A stretch of 64,000 nucleotides of DNA, from NCBI GenBank assembly GCA_022709545.1, contig JAKLIP010000001.1, positions 1 to 64,000 of the forward strand, in the 5' to 3' direction. A model generated the notes under the pieces. That model worked only from the letters and a program-made list of their open reading frames with translations. It made no database searches and was not told the DNA's origin. Below are positions 45,101-51,659 of this stretch, piece after piece; position 1 is the stretch's first letter, and each line of letters opens with the position of its first letter. Source of the stretch: Patescibacteria group bacterium. GTDB lineage: Bacteria; Patescibacteriota; Minisyncoccia; Moranbacterales; GWC2-37-73. The position numbers and the translations under genes were made by a program.

Positions 45101-46297
45101 ACTATCGGTAACGGAACCAACCAAGGCAATGTCTACATTGCTAACGGATATCTCTGCGTGGATGATAATGGAACTTGCGCCATCGGTTCTCCAACTGCCG
45201 GTTCAGTCTATGCCGTCAATGCCTACACTACTGGCGCTGACTATGCGGAATATTTCTACACTGAAGATACAGATCTTAAGAATGGCGAAGCTGTCTGCGT
45301 AGATACTGAAAATGACAATGCAATCAAGCGATGTGAAAATGACGGAGACAATAATATCATGGGTATTGTTTCTTCTAATCCATCTATCGTCGGCAACAGA
45401 ACAGAAGAACAAAACAGCGATCCCGACCATTACAAGATTATCGGTATGATGGGTCAGGTAGCCGGCTTAGTCTCAACTGAAAACGGAGAAATCAAAGTTG
45501 GCGACAACCTGACTGCTTCAGCTATCCCAGGCTACATGCGCAAAGCTAATGCCGGTGAATCCACAGTCGGTTTAGCTATGGAAGATTTCAAGGGTGTCAA
45601 AGGCACTGTCCAAGTTCTGATCTCTAGAAGGAACCAAAGCCTCACGGTAGAAAAAGTTGAAGAAACAGTTCTCCAAAATATCAAGAATATGGATGTTGAA
45701 GATCAAGTCAACAAGATTGTGGCTGAAGCCAAAACCAATCTGGATATGCAGATAGAAAATACCAACCAGACTCTCCAGGAAATCCAAGACAGTCTCATCC
45801 AGACCAACTCTGAAGTAGCCAGTGTCCAGGCTCTGCAGATCAAACTGCAAAAACAGATGGATGACATCATGGAACTTACAAACACAGCTTCTGAATTCAT
45901 CTCGACTCTCAGCATCTCCGACATCCTTTACAAAGATGCCTTCGGCAATCTGGATCTGGGGAAGGGGAAGCTGACAATCGGAGACATTGAAGCAACAGGA
46001 GATGTGAAGGCTCAGAACATTGAAGCTGCTGATAACTTGAAAGGAAACAATCTGGATCTTAGCAGTGATGTTTCCGGAGAGGGAAAGATTGAAGCTAACA
46101 AACTTGAATCGGATTTGATTTTGACTACTGAAGTCTCAAAGGAATCCAAGATTTATATCACGCCTAAAGGTTCAACCGGAGGCAAAGTCATTTATTACGA
46201 TGAAGATGATATAGTGGAAGGCGAAAGCTTCAAAGTCAAGATTGATAAACCGGCACTTGATGAAGACATAGAATTCAATTGGCTTATTATAAAATAA
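36185..46297 (+). CDS. Giant modular secreted adhesin-like protein (3370 residues)
   Basis: Signal peptide 1-35. Modules in order: N-terminal module shared with the 1374-residue protein (36-190, QINYQGKLTD ... GASGYAFNSD); DNRLRE-like beta domain (~255-450); carbohydrate-binding-like domain (~450-580); FG-GAP-type repeats with DLDNDGDYDLL calcium loops (~655-940); F5/8 type C-like domain (~1035-1220); LamG-like domain (~1335-1555); two very glycine-rich domains (~1590-1840 and 1920-2190); second FG-GAP set (~2240-2525); phage-tail-like region; C-terminal module shared at DNA level (2961-3264) with a coiled-coil part; and a final beta domain ending FNWLIIK. GNVGIGT tail-fibre motifs link the modules. 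There is no LPXTG signal. Likely a cell-surface adhesin; ligands unknown. Confidence 0.85.
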   Translation: MRKIKIKFNFRKSAMFLMAALFIFFISFQGSTEAAITKQINYQGKLTDSLDALVPDGNYDMILNFYDAPTGGNIVWTARGTIGTPTARSVEVTRGLFSIMLGDVAAGDNPIELDFNSSYYLGVTVGTDDEMIPRKMIGASGYAFNSDLLDGLHADTSGNDAHVVATDSSGNLTVSGNTYFGGTENYIDSSGDGTLNSLTFDGENPLLVDSSGISNSANSIALDVYGNVFVDNVENPTDYESESSGPTGTIDAQVSAGTDDSLGYYGEGVWEFGTDVGIAGAGTLEAMASVDRIGSGLRFAGVNIPEGASVTNAYLSFYAINPWGLPQIGGSGTKSKITGELSTSASTFSDLADYQARRGTIVGGANNNNITTTQVNWDDATWTVSGWNNSPDISSVIQEIVDLGAVTNLGIFFDDHDNLSTSGNYVYAANAYEAGASTAPKLHIEYGGYDTNLVAYAESTIKTQGEYSLRGEATITDSLNKTLTKTLTTPLNLSDINTVYFDLRSNRTGSNIKIGLHDSGGTTTEITPNLTSADVFQTITWDISGVANANKDTIDQIIITIVNADSANTFYLDNIYFPDTANQNMIFSVDSLERMRISASGNVGIGTTTPSSLLDVAGTLGVSGVATFSGTPTGSGIGQGSVYINPTASGEGASVFQGWEAETDWNSEDFGSNVVLLPKLSDLDNDGDYDLLLGTENAGVYVYENTGTASEPIWTRHAGWDIPDTFYSYAYPTIADLDNDGDFDLLVGTGNGIAYGVENTGTSSSPAWTLNSGWDTPDMDVVGEGGSTNTPSLGDLDGDGDYDLMIGYINVSDIYYIAGFENTGTVSSPSWAYHSAWNILMPGSPGYALYPTLTDFDDDGDQDLFIGNWINSPYSLYAYENTGSASEPVWTLNSDWSILNITSAVNVGAFADLDDDGDKDLMMNDYVNGMILGYKQIKAPIPTTLFGVALDGSQLLRISSDGITEITNDLIIGGGAEVTNNLIVSGNVGIGTTDPTARLHLGAGTSTVGTAPLKFTSGTLLTDPEAGAMEFLGDDYYLSISSGYDSQYPPEFSDTYVKATSTGWSGTYDLDPWLATDPSRSLIGNGYGNSWESANPGITNQRFHIDLGSAQVIDRVYYENGHDNGGQTDYGARHFTFWGSNDADAFNDLIWISDEEMVTEGWTQLTTSVDEFDQHVAENRPDPKYFTVDNNNAYRYYAFKFADNWGSYYSMKVRRIELQTAGETAGSRKGIVLNDGINLTSGRIPFATTNGRLTDNANFVFDGTNVGIGTSTPSYMLDVGGDINLTGDLYKNGVLVDNTSQWLNSDVLDGIYYNSGGVGIGTDLPAGLLDVKYGGYGNDSYVKLLLHADGDGNAFADDSSSENTITAYGNVTQSNTESKFGGKSAYFDGNGDYLSFPNSSDFAFGTGDFTMDFWINAPSQGNMFILGGRSAVGTMHITTGTSGELVGVLRYVGTSEILSSVLIADNSWHHCAIVRHEGTVTLYVDGENVGSGTDTSNYTNTSGTWWMGINDYGNPSYQDFLNGYLDEFRISKGIARWTSNFILPVREYYQGETGLIVTSGGRVGIGTDNPLGALHAVSQVYDPEGEHIMGEATFDYTGSEQTWVVPEGVTSVIIDAKGASGGEGAIGSNVGGDGSGSLGKGARVQSTISVTPGETLHLYVGGVGGDYAAIDCNNTYGGYNGGGASSGWGCAETAGGGGGASDVRQDGTSLSDRVIVAGGGGGAGGSSTGYCGSGVGGNGGDAAQNGADGTASGGGAAGGVGGTQSAGYALGIGGAGSSNGSCGGSGGGGGGGYYGGYGGSGGNSTGGGGGGAGSSWTSGSNAAYISGYQEGNGQITISYDTYVSDTDLVFNNGSLGIGTTTPGYTLDVAGDINLTGNLYQNGSLFTESQWVTSDSDIYYNTGNVGIGTDNPDATFSVYRNSSRDTCTGGTATTDGAYIIRTFTTSDTLECSTPIDAEFLVIGGGGGGGGGRGGGGGGGGFRTGTDTLNNGEHPVVVGLGGAGGAVYETGENGGTSTFASISATGGGGGGYLGIDVAGTPGSDGGSGGGGGGSTTSPGSGGDSDYLTPKQGYDGGAGYGEGESYSGGGGGGASEVGGTAAHGGPGGDGLASTISGSSVTYAGGGGGGTYIGTFTGYGGSGGGADGGNYHLIAGNDGTDGLGGGGGGGGNGAVGGDGGSGVVIVKYLPIPTPLATLMGGNVGIGTTDPSSMLEVAGLGTFSGAPTGTGIGQGSLYINPASAGATVLNSWSAEASWNLPTVGNGFARPAFADLDNDGDLDALVGAQTNGIALGYENTGTSSSPVWTAKPSWNTPSVGLYASPEFADLDNDGDYDLMIGSVNPGDLTKGYVYGYENTGTASSPVWTAHSGWDRLGIGSVPFAVPSLVDLNNDGRIDLVITLGDGGHPPVNGDVLEYENTGTVSSPVWTLSSEWEAPYGSLAFADLDSDGDQDAVSGTLNDIITAYENVGDEFSPTWVARSEWNAPQVADDYSLPAFADLDGDGDQDLLIGAAEDGITYAFENISSNSQNTLLGVGINGSQMFKVNASGTVSASNFHATSAVSNSIFDGGLLLTGMTGNIISSEDVRTSIQELDARLYNQQNETKEMTGFPNRTDTAISFNDTNRNFTITGTDFNIYSAGEQYTKDTESVQIDSAAGLYFIYYDKDNLNLSYSSSPWNITDGTVQIATVYWNGTNGIIGDERHGLTMDGMTHEYLHNTVGTRYSSGLTGTFGNSSFSVGAGDVYDEDIKISIPTSTNTRVLYHSGAGAFTFTSSQSKYFHEVSDVIQYDTGTGIADVTDGRYVAYWIFATNDPSTPVYSLMGQSNDTNITNARNNNKYESLVLSNLPFKEMKLLYRVILRRNGTSETYVETQDMRSVSNLPAGTYVATAHNNLTGLTLGDDHTQYALLAGRTGGQTLYGGTAADEYLTIRGNSATSGNTLTSANLVFGVGDSGATQAMTILNSGNVGIGTSAPSQMLTIGNGTNQGNVYIANGYLCVDDNGTCAIGSPTAGSVYAVNAYTTGADYAEYFYTEDTDLKNGEAVCVDTENDNAIKRCENDGDNNIMGIVSSNPSIVGNRTEEQNSDPDHYKIIGMMGQVAGLVSTENGEIKVGDNLTASAIPGYMRKANAGESTVGLAMEDFKGVKGTVQVLISRRNQSLTVEKVEETVLQNIKNMDVEDQVNKIVAEAKTNLDMQIENTNQTLQEIQDSLIQTNSEVASVQALQIKLQKQMDDIMELTNTASEFISTLSISDILYKDAFGNLDLGKGKLTIGDIEATGDVKAQNIEAADNLKGNNLDLSSDVSGEGKIEANKLESDLILTTEVSKESKIYITPKGSTGGKVIYYDEDDIVEGESFKVKIDKPALDEDIEFNWLIIK
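41240..42760 (+). repeat. Glycine-codon repeats (GGN tracts)
   Basis: Inside the giant gene, 41240-41640 and 42060-42720 are made largely of GGT/GGC/GGA codons, including a GGCGGAGGC-type tract at 42068-42120. They encode two Gly-rich domains of an exported type (GGGGGASDVRQ, VIGGGGGGGG). The tracts depart strongly from local base composition and are G-rich on the coding strand. Confidence 0.75.
45065..45974 (+). repeat. 910-bp near-identical repeat, copy 1
   Basis: Matches 50354-51263 at a fixed offset of 5289 bp with only about seven or eight mismatches seen, nearly all in the first third and all but one synonymous. It encodes the shared C-terminal module (IGTSAPSQMLTIGNG ... DLGKGKL). Sequence diverges at once on both sides. 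Confidence 0.93.
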
Positions 46298-46305
46298 AAA
46301 AAATT

Positions 46306-47235
46306 ATGCTGAACAAAAAGATAATTTTTATTATAATGCTGACACTCTTTTTCTTTCAGGGAGAGATTGCTTTGGCTGAAGTAGTTGGCTTATCTGCCGG
46401 CCAGTCTATTTTTTCTTTCTCTATGGAGCCGGGCAAGCAGGAAAAATTTTCAGTAAACATACAGAACATTTCCGACTATGCAGAAAAAGTAAATATCAAT
46501 TCCAATGATTTTATTTTCGGTGAAAATAGTAAAATCGCAAATCTTGTCCAGGAAAATGAGGCGAGCGGAATGAATGGGTGGATAAGCATGGAAGAACAAA
46601 GTAACATGGAGCTTGGTCCGAAAGAAAAGAAAGAATTGAAATTTGTAATTTCAGTTCCGGAAAACGCTTCCATTGGAAGCCATTACGCACTTGTTCTGAT
46701 CAATGCCATTCCGAAGACAGAGGAAGAAATTTTGAAGAGCACCTCTGTCAATGGCCGGATTGGAATTTATGTCTTGATAAATGTTTCCGGAGAAACTTCA
46801 GGCCGTGGAATTTTGAAAAATTTCGAAGTACCTTTTCTGATCGGGAAAAACACAACCATGAAAATGGAATTTGAAAATCAAGGGAACATACATTACATTC
46901 CTCATGGGGAAGTCCAGATAAAAAATTTGTTTACAAAAAATTCCCAAAAAATGGAAGTTGAAAAGCATTTTGTTTTTCCGGGAAAAAAATATTTATTCGA
47001 ACTTAATTTAAATAACGCATCCCTTTTCGGCATATATCAGGCGCAGGCGATTTTTGTGGACGGCGACAAGTCAGTGCATGTTTTGGAACGCATGTTCATG
47101 GGACAACTTTTACTTGCAATAATTGTTATTTTAGTTGTAGCTATAATTTTAGCTGTCATCTTTAGGAAGAAAATAGAAAAATTTTTGAAGCCCTGGGTGC
47201 GTAAATATAGGAAAAAGTTTTTCTCTAAAAAATAG
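46306..47235 (+). CDS. Second DUF916-like membrane-anchored surface protein
   Basis: A 309-residue exported protein. Signal peptide 1-25, a beta domain (FSMEPGKQEKFSVNIQNIS ... VPENASIGSHYALVLI), a second beta domain, one membrane helix at about 268-288 and a strongly basic tail (RKKIEKFLK...KKFFSKK). The design matches the protein at 34946: DUF916-like ectodomain, anchor, basic tail. I chose ATG 46306; an upstream TTG would overlap the giant gene. It starts 8 nt after the giant gene and is probably co-transcribed, so it may anchor that protein. Confidence 0.7.
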   Translation: MLNKKIIFIIMLTLFFFQGEIALAEVVGLSAGQSIFSFSMEPGKQEKFSVNIQNISDYAEKVNINSNDFIFGENSKIANLVQENEASGMNGWISMEEQSNMELGPKEKKELKFVISVPENASIGSHYALVLINAIPKTEEEILKSTSVNGRIGIYVLINVSGETSGRGILKNFEVPFLIGKNTTMKMEFENQGNIHYIPHGEVQIKNLFTKNSQKMEVEKHFVFPGKKYLFELNLNNASLFGIYQAQAIFVDGDKSVHVLERMFMGQLLLAIIVILVVAIILAVIFRKKIEKFLKPWVRKYRKKFFSKK

Positions 47236-47315
47236 TTTTAAATAGAATATTTTTAATAAAAAAAAGGTAATGGAGCGCCTGTTTTTTATTTTGGGTGATT
47301 TTTAGACAAAAGGTC

Positions 47316-47344
47316 TTTACTAAAGCTTTTTTTTATGCTATAAT
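47316..47344 (+). promoter_or_regulatory. Extended -10 promoter of the 1374-residue protein
   Basis: TTTACT (47316-47321), a 17-bp spacer and TATAAT (47339-47344) in TGCTATAATTAGGTT, identical over 15 bp to the promoter at 33951. The rest of 47236-47515 holds no gene; the leader is about 165 nt. Confidence 0.7.
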
Positions 47345-47515
47345 TAGGTTGGGTGTGTGACCACCTTTTATTATTTGAGGCTTTATAAAGGGAAAGTTCA
47401 GAAGATTATGCTTTAAAAATAGGTTTTAATCTTTCGTGCTTATTAATAACTTCATTAAATAAGAAATAAAACTAGGGGAGTTTTGTGCAGAAAAATTACT
47501 CAGTGGAGCAGAGTA

Positions 47516-50500
47516 ATGAAAAAAATAAAAATAAAAAAACAATTAAAATTTCGAAGAAGCTCGATAATCATAATATCGATAGCTTTTTTGTTTTCTATTT
47601 TTTTACAAAGCAATGCCCAGGCTGCTATTACTAAACAAATAAATTATCAAGGTAAGCTAACAGACGATACTGATAATGTAGTTCCAGATGGAAGTTACGA
47701 TATGATACTCAGCATTTATGATGCCGCTTCCGGAGGCAATCTTCTTTGGACGGCTCGCGGCACTACAGGCTCGCCCTCATCCAGATCGGTCTCGGTAGTT
47801 AAAGGATTATTTTCCATCATGCTTGGCGATACTTCAGCTGGCGACAATGCAATCAATCTTGATTTCAACAGCACCTATTATCTGGGCGTGACAGTCGGAA
47901 CAGACAATGAAATGACGCCGAGAAAAATGATCGGCGCATCCGGCTATGCTTTCAATTCTGATTTGCTGGATGGACTTGATAGCGCAACTAGCGGAACTGA
48001 TGCACATATTATGGCAACAGATTCATCTGGCAATCTTACAATTTCCGGAAATACATATTTCAATGGAACAACATATTATATAGATTCAACCGGAACGGGT
48101 AATTTGAATATTTTAAATTTGACCGGTGATGCTGATGTTAAAGGTGGCGACATAACAAATACTTTAGGAGCTTTAACTGTAACTCCACTAGCTGGTAGTA
48201 ATTTTAATGTGGATCTTTCTACGACCGGTGATTTTGCTGTGAATACTAATCAATTTTATGTAGATACTTCGAGCGGTAATGTTGGGATAGGAACAGCAGC
48301 TCCAACTGCCTATCTCAACATTACCGCTGGAACAGCTACGGCTGGAACAGCGCCTCTTAAATTTACAGCCGGCACTAACCTTACTGCACCTGAAGCCGGA
48401 GCGGTTGAATGGGATGGAACAAATCTGTATATAACTCAAACTTCCGGACCAACCAGAAAAACTATTGCTTTTGACGATTCAGCTATGACCGGAACTTTTG
48501 ACGGAATAAATTTAGCTACTGGAACACAAGGTGGTGTGCCATATTTTTCAAGCACAACGCAACTGACTTCTTCAACTGCCGGCACTACTGGCCAAGCTCT
48601 TATATCCGGAGGAACTGGATCACCGACTTGGTATGCTCCGACAGCCGGATCTGTTATTTTCGCCGGAACTGATGGTGTGTTGGATCAAGATAATCCCAAT
48701 TTATTCTGGGATAACGCTAATAACAGATTGGGGATAGGGACAGCGACGCCGACTGGAGTGCTTACTACTTCCGGGGAAGCGCATTTATTTCAAGGTGGAT
48801 ATACTGATCCTGTTGGTGGTACCCTGGCTGCTGTAAAAATGTCAGCAAATTCTAGCTTAGTTACTCCGACAACTTCTTTTGCTGCCGGAGTTAATGGAGC
48901 AGCCGGAGCAGACTTGAATACTTATGCAGCTTACTTGAATAATGCCAGTACTGTCAGTGGTACGGGAATAAATTACGGCATCTATGCTATTGGTAATAAT
49001 AACTATTTTAGCGGTAATGTTGGGATAGGAACAGCAGCTCCAACTGCCTATCTCAACATTACCGCTGGAACAGCTACGGCTGGAACAGCGCCTCTTAAAT
49101 TTACAGCCGGAACTAATCTTACTGCACCTGAAGCCGGAGCAGTGGAATGGGATGGAACAAATTTATACATAACTCAAACTTCCGGACCAACCAGAAAAAC
49201 TATTGCTTTTGACGATTCAGCTATGACTGGAACTTTTGACGGAATAAATTTAGCTACTGGAACACAAGGTGGTGTTTCATATTTTTCAAGCACAACGCAA
49301 CTGACTTCTTCAACTGCCGGCACTACTGGCCAAGCTCTTATATCCGGAGGAACTGGATCACCGACTTGGTATGCTCCGACAGCTGGATCAATTCTCTTTG
49401 CTGGAACAAGTGGCATTCTTTCTCAAAAAAATTCTAATTTATTTTGGGATGACACTAATAATAGATTGGGGATAGGAACGGCAAGCCCCGGCGGAACTCT
49501 TTCTATTGTTTCGGCTAATACGACCGGCACAACCACTTCCAGTGCTCTCAATCTTTCTGCTAATTCACTGACCACAGGCACGGGCCTTTATGCGGCTTCC
49601 TCAACATTAACTTCAGGCAAACTTGTAGACTTGCAAGTTTCAGGCACAGCAGCAGCAGCTTCCCAAACAGCGCTTAACATTTTAACTGCTGGAGCGAATG
49701 CCACCAGTGGTATCACTACTTATGGCGGATATATTTCCAACACTCATACTAATGCTACTTCTGGAACCAATGTAGCTCTCTATCTCAATGCTTCCGGAGC
49801 CACAACCGCCAACTACGGTCTTATTGTTAATGCAGGAAGAGTCGGTATTACAAACACTGCACCGGGAGCGCTCTTGGATATAGGTACAGCAGGAAGTACT
49901 TTAGGAACTTTGAGGCTAGAAGGAAATACTTCAGGTTATGTTCAAATTAATACAGCGGCTGCAGCCGGAAGTTGGACTTGGACACTTCCAGTAAATGATG
50001 GAACAAATGGTAGGCAATTAACAACAGATGGAAATGGAGTTACCAGTTGGTCAGCTGCCAATTCTTTACGAGAAATGAAAAATATTGAAGGATTGTTTGA
50101 TGATCCAAATGTTGCTTTGGATCAAATAATTAATACTCCCGTATACCGTTTTCATTATAAACCTGGAGAGGGAACATTGGATTCGAACACGGAGTATGTA
50201 GGTGTTATGGCTGATGAAGCTCCATGGGCTATGCATTATGAAGGAACCATAATCAATCCGGTAAATACTTTAGGCTACATGGTTTTAGGCGTGCAGGCTT
50301 TAAATCAAAAAATATCTCCGTTAACCGAAACTATAAATATTAACTCCGGCTCCGTCGGCATCGGTACTTCTTCACCATCCCAGATGCTGACTATCGGTAA
50401 CGGAACCAACCAAGGCAATGTCTACATTGCTAACGGATATCTCTGCGTGGATGATAATGGAACTTGCGCCATCGGTTCTCCAACCGCCGGTTCAGTCTAT

Positions 50501-51640
50501 GCCGTCAATGCCTACACTACTGGCGCTGACTATGCGGAATATTTCTACACTGAAGATACAGATCTCAAGAATGGCGAAGCTGTCTGCGTAGATACTGAAA
50601 ACGACAATGCAATCAAACGATGTGAAAATGACGGAGACAATAATATCATGGGTATTGTTTCTTCCAATCCATCTATCGTCGGCAACAGAACAGAAGAACA
50701 AAACAGCGATCCCGACCATTACAAGATTATCGGTATGATGGGTCAGGTAGCCGGCTTAGTCTCAACTGAAAACGGAGAAATCAAAGTTGGCGACAACCTG
50801 ACTGCTTCAGCTATCCCAGGCTACATGCGCAAAGCTAATGCCGGTGAATCCACAGTCGGTTTAGCTATGGAAGATTTCAAGGGTGTCAAAGGCACTGTCC
50901 AAGTTCTGATCTCTAGAAGGAACCAAAGCCTCACGGTAGAAAAAGTTGAAGAAACAGTTCTCCAAAATATCAAGAATATGGATGTTGAAGATCAAGTCAA
51001 CAAGATTGTGGCTGAAGCCAAAACCAATCTGGATATGCAGATAGAAAATACCAACCAGACTCTCCAGGAAATCCAAGACAGTCTCATCCAGACCAACTCT
51101 GAAGTAGCCAGTGTCCAGGCTCTGCAGATCAAACTGCAAAAACAGATGGATGACATCATGGAACTTACAAACACAGCTTCTGAATTCATCTCGACTCTCA
51201 GCATCTCCGACATCCTTTACAAAGATGCCTTCGGCAATCTGGATCTGGGGAAGGGGAAGCTGAAAGCAGTCGAAGTTTCTGCTGGAGTTTTTGCTGTTAA
51301 TATAATAGATGAAGATGCGCCAACTATAGGGGAAGCAACAATTTGTCCTGAAATGACAGAGGCTGGCAAAGACGGTAAATGTGACAAAGAACAAGTTGAC
51401 AAAAATGAGGATGACGTAGATGATGATACTGATAATCCGATAAGTAATGGCAAGAAGGTTGAAATCAAAACGACTGCTGTAGGCGAAGGTTCTAAGATTT
51501 TTGTTACTGCTAAAGACGTGACTAATGCCACTCTGGCAGTAACTGACATAGACAAAGGAAAAGGATTCACTGTTGAAATTAAAGAATCGACTGAAGAGGC
51601 TATCAAGTTTGATTGGTGGGTGGTTGAGAAAAAAGAATAA
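47516..51640 (+). CDS. Modular secreted tail-fibre-like adhesin with S74 chaperone-like domain (1374 residues)
   Basis: Signal peptide 1-36 (MKKIKIKKQ start; ATG 47516 with GGAG 8 nt upstream preferred over an upstream GTG). The N-terminal module is shared with the 3370-residue protein (to ~195). A 126-residue unit is repeated at 253-378 and 499-624. A peptidase S74-like region at ~850-935 has a Ser850/Lys855 pair and YVGVMADEAPWAMH. The shared C-terminal module (947-1249, with a coiled coil) precedes an acidic linker (KNEDDVDDDTDN) and a final beta domain ending FDWWVVEKKE. S74 domains are self-cleaving trimer chaperones of phage tail fibres; self-cleavage here is inferred. Confidence 0.83.
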   Translation: MKKIKIKKQLKFRRSSIIIISIAFLFSIFLQSNAQAAITKQINYQGKLTDDTDNVVPDGSYDMILSIYDAASGGNLLWTARGTTGSPSSRSVSVVKGLFSIMLGDTSAGDNAINLDFNSTYYLGVTVGTDNEMTPRKMIGASGYAFNSDLLDGLDSATSGTDAHIMATDSSGNLTISGNTYFNGTTYYIDSTGTGNLNILNLTGDADVKGGDITNTLGALTVTPLAGSNFNVDLSTTGDFAVNTNQFYVDTSSGNVGIGTAAPTAYLNITAGTATAGTAPLKFTAGTNLTAPEAGAVEWDGTNLYITQTSGPTRKTIAFDDSAMTGTFDGINLATGTQGGVPYFSSTTQLTSSTAGTTGQALISGGTGSPTWYAPTAGSVIFAGTDGVLDQDNPNLFWDNANNRLGIGTATPTGVLTTSGEAHLFQGGYTDPVGGTLAAVKMSANSSLVTPTTSFAAGVNGAAGADLNTYAAYLNNASTVSGTGINYGIYAIGNNNYFSGNVGIGTAAPTAYLNITAGTATAGTAPLKFTAGTNLTAPEAGAVEWDGTNLYITQTSGPTRKTIAFDDSAMTGTFDGINLATGTQGGVSYFSSTTQLTSSTAGTTGQALISGGTGSPTWYAPTAGSILFAGTSGILSQKNSNLFWDDTNNRLGIGTASPGGTLSIVSANTTGTTTSSALNLSANSLTTGTGLYAASSTLTSGKLVDLQVSGTAAAASQTALNILTAGANATSGITTYGGYISNTHTNATSGTNVALYLNASGATTANYGLIVNAGRVGITNTAPGALLDIGTAGSTLGTLRLEGNTSGYVQINTAAAAGSWTWTLPVNDGTNGRQLTTDGNGVTSWSAANSLREMKNIEGLFDDPNVALDQIINTPVYRFHYKPGEGTLDSNTEYVGVMADEAPWAMHYEGTIINPVNTLGYMVLGVQALNQKISPLTETININSGSVGIGTSSPSQMLTIGNGTNQGNVYIANGYLCVDDNGTCAIGSPTAGSVYAVNAYTTGADYAEYFYTEDTDLKNGEAVCVDTENDNAIKRCENDGDNNIMGIVSSNPSIVGNRTEEQNSDPDHYKIIGMMGQVAGLVSTENGEIKVGDNLTASAIPGYMRKANAGESTVGLAMEDFKGVKGTVQVLISRRNQSLTVEKVEETVLQNIKNMDVEDQVNKIVAEAKTNLDMQIENTNQTLQEIQDSLIQTNSEVASVQALQIKLQKQMDDIMELTNTASEFISTLSISDILYKDAFGNLDLGKGKLKAVEVSAGVFAVNIIDEDAPTIGEATICPEMTEAGKDGKCDKEQVDKNEDDVDDDTDNPISNGKKVEIKTTAVGEGSKIFVTAKDVTNATLAVTDIDKGKGFTVEIKESTEEAIKFDWWVVEKKE
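48272..48650 (+). repeat. Internal 379-bp repeat, copy 1
   Basis: Nearly identical to 49010-49388 (offset 738 bp). It encodes GNVGIGTAAPTAYLNITAG ... YAPTAGS. Only a few base differences are seen, including V-P to V-S. Confidence 0.9.
49010..49388 (+). repeat. Internal 379-bp repeat, copy 2
   Basis: Second copy of the repeat at 48272. The two are separated by ~360 bp of unrelated beta-rich sequence. Confidence 0.9.
50354..51263 (+). repeat. 910-bp near-identical repeat, copy 2
   Basis: Partner of 45065-45974. The last ~550 bp appear identical between copies, with the few differences concentrated towards the 5' end. Confidence 0.93.
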
Positions 51641-51659
51641 TTTAAATTTTTTATATCTT

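Noticed and set aside
47483-47515. GTG start for the 1374-residue protein
   Set aside because: ATG 47516 has a GGAG site and gives a normal signal peptide like that of the other giant protein.
48272-49388. CRISPR array from repeated blocks
   Set aside because: Only two 379-bp coding repeats are present, with no short regular repeats, spacers or cas genes.
36185-51640. Prophage, because of tail-fibre-like motifs
   Set aside because: No capsid, terminase, portal or integrase genes are present. Both proteins have signal peptides and neighbours that fit a cell-surface role.
51573-51659. N-terminal extension of manC
   Set aside because: It overlaps the end of the upstream gene, and the family N-terminus starts at ATG 51660.
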